Positions 58,653 through 64,000 of a DNA stretch of 64,000 bases are shown here, one piece after another; within the stretch, counting starts at the first letter, position 1, and every line of letters begins with the position of its first letter. The stretch comes from Fervidibacter sinensis. Lineage in GTDB: Bacteria; Armatimonadota; Fervidibacteria; Fervidibacterales; Fervidibacteraceae. The translations under genes were made by a program, and so were the position numbers. The stretch lies in NCBI GenBank assembly GCA_032161045.1, contig JAVHTH010000013.1. One strand, 5' to 3'. The notes beneath the pieces are model-generated. The model saw only the letters and a list, made by a program, of their open reading frames with translations. It searched no databases and was not told the DNA's origin.

Positions 58653-60332
58653 ATGCGGATCATTTTGAATCTTTCGCTGATACTTGCAGCGATGCCGTTG
58701 GCAGCGTTCGCTTCGGAAAGGCTCGGTCGCGGTTTGGTTGCGTTGGAATGCGAGCGTGGGGTTTTCCTAAGTTGGCGGTTTCTGGTAAATGACCCCGAAA
58801 ATGTCCGCTTCCACATCTTCCGCAGAGACGAAAACTCACTGTGGCGCCGCTTGACAAGTGAGCCGTTGGCAGTCACCAACTTCACCGACACACAGGTTGA
58901 ACCGAACAAGACTTACCGCTACCAAGTCCGAGCATTTATCGGAAACAGCGAAATAGGTCGGAGCAAAGAGGTTGTGGTGACGGTAACGGGCAAACCAAAG
59001 TCTTACATCGCCATTCCGCTTCAAGGTAAATATCGGGCTCAAAAAGTTGCAATCGCTGATCTGGACGGTGATGGCGAACTTGACTTCGTCATCAAGCAAC
59101 CCGACTTCAATGTTGACCCTTATCAAGCGCCGGGTTATTGGCGACCAAGCCCTGACACCTACAAACTTGAAGCCTACTTGAGTGACGGGACATTCCTTTG
59201 GCGACACGATTTGGGTTGGTCAATTGAACTCGGTATTTGGTATTCGCCTTATCTCGCCTATGATGTTGACGGTGACGGTAAAGCAGAGGTCTTGACAAAA
59301 GCAGGGGAAGGTGACCCGCGCGAGCCGACGGGGCATGTCATGAAAGGTCCCGAATGGTTGCTGATGCTTGATGGTTTGACAGGCAAGGAGAAAGGACGAG
59401 TGCCTTGGATTTCGCGTGAGGGGTATGAAGACTACAATCGGGCGAGTAGAAACTTTCTCGCTGTCGCCTACCTTGACAGTCGCAACCCTTTCATCATCAT
59501 GCAGCGTGGAACTTACGGGTTGATACGAATTGTTGCTCTTGACGGTCAGTTACGAACGGTTTGGCAATTTGAAGCGCCGCGAGGTTCACCTGCTGCAGGA
59601 CAAGGAGCACATTGCTTGCACGCTGCCGATGTTGACGGCGACGGCAAGGATGAGTTGGTCATAGGCTCCGCTTGCGTTGATGACGATGGCAAATTGCTTT
59701 GGAGCACGGGGCTCGGTCATCCAGATGTTTGCGTCGTTGCTGATATTGACCCTGACCGACCTGGTTTGGAAATTTTCTACGGCATTGAGCCGCGACGACA
59801 AAGGGACGGAATTTGTCTCGTTGACGCTCGCACCGGACAAATTATCTGGGGTTGGGATAAGCCGACGACCCACATCCATGCCCAAGGCATGGTCGCCGAC
59901 ATTGACCCAAATCATCGCGGTATGGAATGTTTTGCAGGCGAACGAGACTTTCCCGAGCAGCGTTGGCTTTTAAGCGCCAAGGGCAAAATTTTGCTGGAGG
60001 GCAAAATCCCAACGCTTTCTCCGAGAGCGGTTTGGTGGGACGACGACCCACAAAAAGAGGTGCTCATCGGCAACAGGTTGATCCATTGGGCGACTCAAAA
60101 AGAATTGCTCAGGGTTGAAGGAACGCTCGTCGGAATTGCCGATGTAATTGGAGACTGGCGCGAGGAAATTATCACATGCGTTGACGGCGAATTGCGAATT
60201 TACACGACCACGATCCCAACAAACCGTCGCCACCGGTGCTTAATGCAAGACCGACAATATCGGCTCGGGGTTGCTGCGATGAGCATGGGCTATTTCTGCC
60301 CACCGCAACTTAGCCGGTTTGAGTTGCCGTAG
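58653..60332 (+). CDS. Secreted rhamnogalacturonan lyase-like protein (PL11)
   Basis: A 559-residue protein with a signal peptide (RIILNLSLILAAMPLAAFA). The start of the mature protein, RLGRGLVALECERGVFLSWR, and the Fn3-like first domain, then a propeller with DLDGDGELDFV, DVDGDGKAEVLTK and DVDGDGKDELV, follow PL11 lyases such as YesW. The repeated Asp boxes bind calcium in that family. The end reads YRLGVAAMSMGYFCPPQLS. It would cleave the rhamnose-galacturonate backbone of pectin outside the cell. ATG 58653 lies after GGAGGTGG. It is directly downstream of the EF-hand kinase gene and probably co-transcribed with it. Confidence 0.83.
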   Translation: MRIILNLSLILAAMPLAAFASERLGRGLVALECERGVFLSWRFLVNDPENVRFHIFRRDENSLWRRLTSEPLAVTNFTDTQVEPNKTYRYQVRAFIGNSEIGRSKEVVVTVTGKPKSYIAIPLQGKYRAQKVAIADLDGDGELDFVIKQPDFNVDPYQAPGYWRPSPDTYKLEAYLSDGTFLWRHDLGWSIELGIWYSPYLAYDVDGDGKAEVLTKAGEGDPREPTGHVMKGPEWLLMLDGLTGKEKGRVPWISREGYEDYNRASRNFLAVAYLDSRNPFIIMQRGTYGLIRIVALDGQLRTVWQFEAPRGSPAAGQGAHCLHAADVDGDGKDELVIGSACVDDDGKLLWSTGLGHPDVCVVADIDPDRPGLEIFYGIEPRRQRDGICLVDARTGQIIWGWDKPTTHIHAQGMVADIDPNHRGMECFAGERDFPEQRWLLSAKGKILLEGKIPTLSPRAVWWDDDPQKEVLIGNRLIHWATQKELLRVEGTLVGIADVIGDWREEIITCVDGELRIYTTTIPTNRRHRCLMQDRQYRLGVAAMSMGYFCPPQLSRFELP

Positions 60333-60393
60333 CAAACCAAAAGGCGACACTTTCGGGTCATTAAACTTGGTGCACCGGGCAAGTGTCACTCGC

Positions 60394-62748
60394 TTACTTG
60401 GGCAGTGAGAACTTCAAAACCCCATCGGGGTCACGAACTCTGACGGCAACTGCCCAGTCCCCACCGCCGTTTTCAACCTTGACAAGCAACAAGTTTGTCC
60501 CCCGGTTCAATTTAACTTGGACTCGGTCTTGGTCAATTGACAATCCACGATGGGCATGGTTGCTGTGAACGAGTTCACCGTTAAGCCAGACTTTCACGCC
60601 ATCATCACTGCCGATAAGCAAATCGGTTGTCATGTCCTTTGGAGACTCAATGATTGTCAAGGCATATGCAATCACATTCGTATTTGGTCTGAAGTGCGGG
60701 AGCAAGTTGAGGACACCGTCGGCGGCATTCACTTGCTTCCACTCCGCAGCCTTAAGGATTTCGTCCAAAGTTTTCGCTTGTTCGGGCGGATAAACTTCGT
60801 CAAAGCCTTTGCAGTTTTCGTTGGGGAACGGACCAGCAATTAACCAATCGGTGACTAACGGGCTGCGAGATTGCACTTCAAACCCGAGAACAGCGAAGAT
60901 GTTTTTGCCATCCCCTTCAATCTTGATGGTTTGCCCAGGTGCGATTTTTACTGCGCCCAAAGGAACCCGTATGACTTGTCCGTAATCCCGTTCGCCTCGC
61001 AAATCAACAGTTGCAAGGAGTTGCTCATCAAGGTAGACCTTAACCGTTGCAAAGTCACGCCGCTTGACAAAGTATCCGAACAACTCACACCTGTCCGGAG
61101 TTATGTCCTTGACGGGGATCACTAAGGTCTTTTGTGGCGGTCGGACGACAACTGCGTCCATGCCTGCAGCATTGGTGAACCTGAACAATCCAATGACCTC
61201 AATCCCTTTTTGTGGCTCAACCAATTTGGCAGCGACAAGCGAACCAGATGGCAAAGTGACGGGTTGGCGTGGAAAATGAAGGATGGTCGGCGGAGGAACC
61301 TTGAAGAAATCGGTGTGGGGTTCGGTCTGATACCACCAAGCGATACTGGAGTATTCAACCCCTTCGGTGTCGCTGACAGCGCCGTGTTCAATCTTCAAGT
61401 CAGCTTCCCGTTGCCAAACAACAGCGTCGTTGATGTGAATTCGGTAGGCAACGATGCTATTGTCGGTTTTGCGGACGCAACCGTGAAGTGGTGCGATGAC
61501 ATGTCCCGTCGCGAAATACCAACCGCTGTTGTAGTAGTCTTCGGTCCCCGTGCCGTTGAAGACCCGCTCGCCGTCAACATCAAAAAGTTCGTCACCTTCA
61601 AGAAAGCCAAGCCCCGCAGCGCTTTGCATTGTCATCGCAGCGCCAACGAAGTGCCCACGCGAGTTTTGTGCTTTCAAGAACTGATGGTGAACTCCTTTGC
61701 GGGTATACCACCAGAACCATTTGGCGTGGAAATACCCCATCTTAGCGATTTCCGACGGTTTGGCAGCCTCACTGTGCACAGCAATTCTCAAGTTAAGAGG
61801 TTCCCCCAAACCGTTGGCAATTTCAACCCGCGCAGATTTTGCAAAGGGCATTGGGAAGTAGCAATAGCCAATGCCCTCATCGGTGAAGCCGATGAGACGG
61901 GAGTAGAGGTAAACTGGACCGAAACCACTGCCGAAGAAATCACAAAGTGGCGCTTCAACACTGGGCGACTTTTCGTCGTCCCAGTAAATTCGCAAAACGG
62001 TTTTCCGCCAAGCCAAAAACTGCTCTGGCGGCACTGAGACGAACAAGCCTTTGATAATTGCCGGACCTTTCAATTCAAAAACGGTCTTTCGGCTTTGAGG
62101 GTCAACGATGTGCTCTTCAAAAGTCAAGTTCGGTGGCAAGCGAACCGGAGAAGTCCAGACCTGCAAAACTTCTGTCAAGGCTGCAAGTTCAGAATCGCTA
62201 AGTGGGAATTTGAGCGTCCTGACCTTTGTCCCTTTGGGGAACTGGACGACGGTCACATGGTAATACATTGGTCCCGGGTCTTGGACGGTCACTCGCATCT
62301 TTTGGGCGAAAGGCATAGGAAAGTAACTGACGACACCACCGCTTGAAGGCATAGCAATCGGTGGCTGGATTGGTGGGAAGCGCCCTTCAAAGAAGTCGCG
62401 CATCGGGCAATCAATGACCGGCTTTTCCATGTCGTCCAAGTAAATTCTCAACCGACCGCGAGGGTTCGCCGACCAGATTCGGACAATTGCGCCGGGTCCA
62501 TCCATTTCGGCGAGGACGGCGACATTGTTTTCAACGCGCAAGAAATTGCCAGCGTCGGCGTTGCCACCAGTTCGGTCGTAACTGGAAAATTGCAGACACT
62601 TCCAATCGCGCAAGTAAGGGAGATGGTCAACGGAGATAAGCCAACGGAGCATAGTGTCAACACCGATTTCGCTTTGCAAAAGAGGCGACTGGGCAACGCC
62701 GAAACCCACCATCAAACAAACCGCCGACAAAGCCCACCAATGTCGCAC
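60394..62748 (-). CDS. Secreted DUF2961 (GH172-type) protein with C-terminal sandwich domain
   Basis: A 784-residue protein with a signal peptide (WWALSAVCLMVGFGVAQ). Two jelly-roll halves of the DUF2961 fold are visible. The first is at about 55-200 (FSSYDRTGGNADAGNFLRVE; IYLDDMEKPVIDCPMRDFF; SYFPMPFAQKMRVTV); the second at about 215-450 (WDDEKSPSVEAPLCDFFGSG; YFPMPFAKSARVEI; FNGTGTEDYYNSGWYF). GH172 enzymes act on fructose- or arabinose-containing glycans, usually as oligomers. About 640-784 adds a PA14-like beta-sandwich (LIGSDDGVKVWLNGELVHS). It starts with GTG at 62748 after GGAGGTGG. It faces the PL11 gene, so both belong to a glycan block but not to one transcript. Confidence 0.82.
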   Translation of the reverse strand: MRHWWALSAVCLMVGFGVAQSPLLQSEIGVDTMLRWLISVDHLPYLRDWKCLQFSSYDRTGGNADAGNFLRVENNVAVLAEMDGPGAIVRIWSANPRGRLRIYLDDMEKPVIDCPMRDFFEGRFPPIQPPIAMPSSGGVVSYFPMPFAQKMRVTVQDPGPMYYHVTVVQFPKGTKVRTLKFPLSDSELAALTEVLQVWTSPVRLPPNLTFEEHIVDPQSRKTVFELKGPAIIKGLFVSVPPEQFLAWRKTVLRIYWDDEKSPSVEAPLCDFFGSGFGPVYLYSRLIGFTDEGIGYCYFPMPFAKSARVEIANGLGEPLNLRIAVHSEAAKPSEIAKMGYFHAKWFWWYTRKGVHHQFLKAQNSRGHFVGAAMTMQSAAGLGFLEGDELFDVDGERVFNGTGTEDYYNSGWYFATGHVIAPLHGCVRKTDNSIVAYRIHINDAVVWQREADLKIEHGAVSDTEGVEYSSIAWWYQTEPHTDFFKVPPPTILHFPRQPVTLPSGSLVAAKLVEPQKGIEVIGLFRFTNAAGMDAVVVRPPQKTLVIPVKDITPDRCELFGYFVKRRDFATVKVYLDEQLLATVDLRGERDYGQVIRVPLGAVKIAPGQTIKIEGDGKNIFAVLGFEVQSRSPLVTDWLIAGPFPNENCKGFDEVYPPEQAKTLDEILKAAEWKQVNAADGVLNLLPHFRPNTNVIAYALTIIESPKDMTTDLLIGSDDGVKVWLNGELVHSNHAHRGLSIDQDRVQVKLNRGTNLLLVKVENGGGDWAVAVRVRDPDGVLKFSLPK

Positions 62749-62885
62749 GCAACACCACCTCCAAAGATTTTTGCGAAACTCAAGTTCGTTCCAAAAAGAT
62801 TTTGACGCATAAGCATCACCAAAAAGTGTAGCGGTCTGCCATCTCGCGTGTCAAAATTTTTACGGCGCTTGAGGAAGCGCCGGTG

Positions 62886-63776
62886 ATGATAGCGATGAAC
62901 CAGATTAAGACGCTCGTGCTGTTGACAGTTTTGACGCTGCTGTTTGTCTGGTTCGGAAAACTGGTTGGCGGTCAGGTCGGGATGGTTTACGCTTTGCTCT
63001 TTGCGGGACTGATGAACTTCCTCGCTTACTTCTTCAGCGACCGAATTGTGCTTGCGATGTATCGGGCGAGGGAAGTTAGCGAGTTTGAAGCGCCTGAACT
63101 TCACGATATTGTCAAGCGCTTGGCGGTAAAGGCAGGGATTCCCAAACCCCGCGTTTACATCATCCCGACCCAAACGCCGAACGCTTTCGCGACAGGTCGC
63201 AACCCCAACCACGCAGCAGTTGCGGTCACGGAAGGGATTTTGCAAATCCTGAACCGCGACGAACTTGAAGGCGTGTTGGCTCACGAAATCGCCCATGTCA
63301 AGCACCGTGACACGCTCATCATGACCGTCGCTGCAACCATTGCGGGCGCAATTGCTGTGCTCGCCGATTTTGCCCGATGGTTCTTGTGGTTTGGTGCTTT
63401 TGGTCGTGACGACCGTGAAGGCAACGCTAACCCGTTGGCGCTTGTGGCTTTGGTTGTGATGATAATCGTGCTGCCAATTGCAGCGATTTTGATTCAATTG
63501 GCAATTTCCCGTGCGCGCGAATTTCTTGCCGATGAAGGTGGAGCATACATCAGTGGCAAACCTTTGGCTTTGGCTTCGGCATTGGCGAAACTTGAAAGGG
63601 CTGTTGCCCTTGTTCCCATGGAACAAGCCAACCCTGCAACCGCTCATTTGTTTATCGTTAACCCGTTCGGTAGTGGTGAGCGAGTCATAGGTTGGTTCGC
63701 AAGTTTGTTCCGAACACACCCACCAACTGAAGAACGAATTGCTCGGTTGCAGGCTCTTGCGTTTCGCGTTCGTTGA
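62886..63776 (+). CDS. htpX: HtpX-like membrane zinc metalloprotease
   Basis: A 296-residue M48B protease. There are two N-terminal helices, then IPTQTPNAFATGRNPNHAAV (the usual box before the catalytic helix), the zinc motif HEIAHVKHRD at about 133-142, two more helices (AAILIQLAISR) and the third ligand region FLADEGGA. It degrades misfolded membrane proteins, with the active site in the cytoplasm. The length is normal. The ATG at 62886 directly follows a GTG; a GAGG lies 13 bases upstream, so the start could also be the ATG at 62895. Confidence 0.92.
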   Translation: MIAMNQIKTLVLLTVLTLLFVWFGKLVGGQVGMVYALLFAGLMNFLAYFFSDRIVLAMYRAREVSEFEAPELHDIVKRLAVKAGIPKPRVYIIPTQTPNAFATGRNPNHAAVAVTEGILQILNRDELEGVLAHEIAHVKHRDTLIMTVAATIAGAIAVLADFARWFLWFGAFGRDDREGNANPLALVALVVMIIVLPIAAILIQLAISRAREFLADEGGAYISGKPLALASALAKLERAVALVPMEQANPATAHLFIVNPFGSGERVIGWFASLFRTHPPTEERIARLQALAFRVR

Positions 63777-63785
63777 TGACATAAT
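63757..63785 (+). promoter_or_regulatory. Possible promoter at the end of htpX
   Basis: TTGCGT (63757-63762), a 17-base spacer and CATAAT (63780-63785). Four of six bases match at the -35 box and five of six at -10. It overlaps the end of htpX and would start a transcript near 63792, just before the structured RNA candidate. Confidence 0.45.
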
Positions 63786-63791
63786 CACGAA

Positions 63792-63922
63792 CGGTTAAGG
63801 TGAAACCAGTCGGCGGGAGCGAGCGAGGTCACGCCGAATCGGTCATGCGCCCGAGCGCGCATTAGTGCCTAAGAGGGCACGGACGAGGTGAATGTGACCC
63901 GCTGCTCCCGCCGTTGTTTTTT
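63792..63922 (+). ncRNA. Compact structured RNA candidate of unknown class
   Basis: A nested and branched fold is visible. The outer stem CGGCGGGAGC (63811-63820) pairs perfectly with GCTCCCGCCG (63904-63913). An inner stem GGTCAC (63827-63832) pairs with GTGACC (63894-63899). Within it are two hairpins: ATGCGC/GCGCAT (63845-63862) and GTGCC/GGCAC (63865-63880). A T-run (TTGTTTTTT) follows the outer stem at once, giving it the look of an independently terminated transcript. No open frame is present. It does not match tRNA, SRP, 6S, tmRNA or a riboswitch I can name; a riboswitch for a gene beyond the window is also possible. Confidence 0.55.
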
Positions 63923-63962
63923 CCTTTGTCGCGATTTTGTGATGAGTTTTTTTGCAAGCATC

Positions 63963-63994
63963 CTGTAGGGCGGGGTTTTCATACCCCGCCGATA
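63963..63994. repeat. TAGGGCG-type palindromic repeat
   Basis: GTAGGGCGGGGTTTTCATAC followed by CCCGCCGATAAA, a well-preserved type A unit like those at 15.7-16.1 kb and 42.5 kb. It lies about 40 bases after the RNA candidate's T-run. Confidence 0.75.
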
Positions 63995-64000
63995 AACTTA

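Noticed and set aside
62712..63788. Open frame of 358 codons on the minus strand opposite htpX
   Set aside because: The plus strand has the full HtpX motifs. The reverse reading is rich in Arg, His, Gln and Asn with no known domain, a typical shadow frame.
63811..63913. Tetrahydrofolate riboswitch, because of GGTGAAT followed by CCGCTGCTCC near the 3' end
   Set aside because: The 3' end is reminiscent, but the 5' strand lacks the expected conserved bases and the inner stems are arranged differently; I could not support the match.

Overview
The window reads as chromosome of a thermophilic, polysaccharide-degrading bacterium of the Armatimonadota type, closest in style to Fervidibacteria. This is inferred from gene content: several large secreted or glycan-active proteins, three copies of a large DUF6785-like membrane protein, several DUF1559 pseudopilins, the hfq-dapF-dapL group and a cysteine-containing EF-Tu. 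I could run no taxonomic search. There are no phage genes, transposases or CRISPR arrays, and I saw no tRNA or rRNA genes. The sequence looks like a metagenome scaffold: a run of 100 N (6673-6772) is flanked by two identical 127-base ends.

Layout. 1-6.6 kb: end of an unknown gene, then on the minus strand a secreted GH5-like glycosidase, a secreted phosphodiester glycosidase and a PflX-type radical SAM protein. 7.0-9.3 kb: a pseudopilin and a convergent REC-GAF-HD-GYP regulator. 9.6-15.6 kb: a GH106-like glycosidase, signal peptidase I, a full-length altronate dehydratase and, facing them, a multi-pass membrane protein that carries the three marks of a GxGD (presenilin/SPP-like) intramembrane protease. 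15.7-16.1 kb: an array of GC-rich palindromic repeats. 16.2-22.8 kb: a 1773-residue multi-GAF/PAS hybrid kinase and an oxidoreductase. 23.0-25.5 kb: hfq, dapF, dapL. 26.0-27.4 kb: tuf with a clear promoter and terminator.

27.5-38.3 kb is mixed: a DUF6785-like protein, DUF456, a DUF433/PIN-like pair, gamma-glutamyltransferase, a discoidin-domain protein, ribD, a B12-binding radical SAM enzyme and a nitroreductase. 38.4-45.7 kb is a sugar-use block: a huge secreted clan GH-A glycosidase, a Gfo/Idh/MocA oxidoreductase and a second DUF6785-like protein. This block is peppered with short tandem repeats of 7-base units that are read through in frame. 46.0-52.7 kb: a clostripain-like protein with Ser in place of the catalytic Cys, DUF2703, a truncated Tat-exported glycosidase, a permease and a third DUF6785-like protein. 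52.8-55.5 kb: a five-gene operon combining two pseudopilins, two paralogous one-helix proteins and a thioredoxin-like protein. 55.8-63.8 kb: a hybrid kinase with an EF-hand in its outer sensor, a PL11 rhamnogalacturonan lyase, a DUF2961/GH172 protein and htpX. After htpX comes a compact, promoter- and terminator-flanked structured RNA candidate.

Taken together, most of the window serves breakdown, uptake and catabolism of plant-type polysaccharides (GH5-like, GH106-like, GH-A, PL11 and GH172 proteins, with altronate dehydratase and sugar oxidoreductases inside), plus secretion and sensing functions. The most unusual features are the heptamer tandem repeats inside genes, the GxGD protease candidate, the Ser-for-Cys clostripain homologue, the pseudopilin/one-helix cassette and the RNA after htpX.
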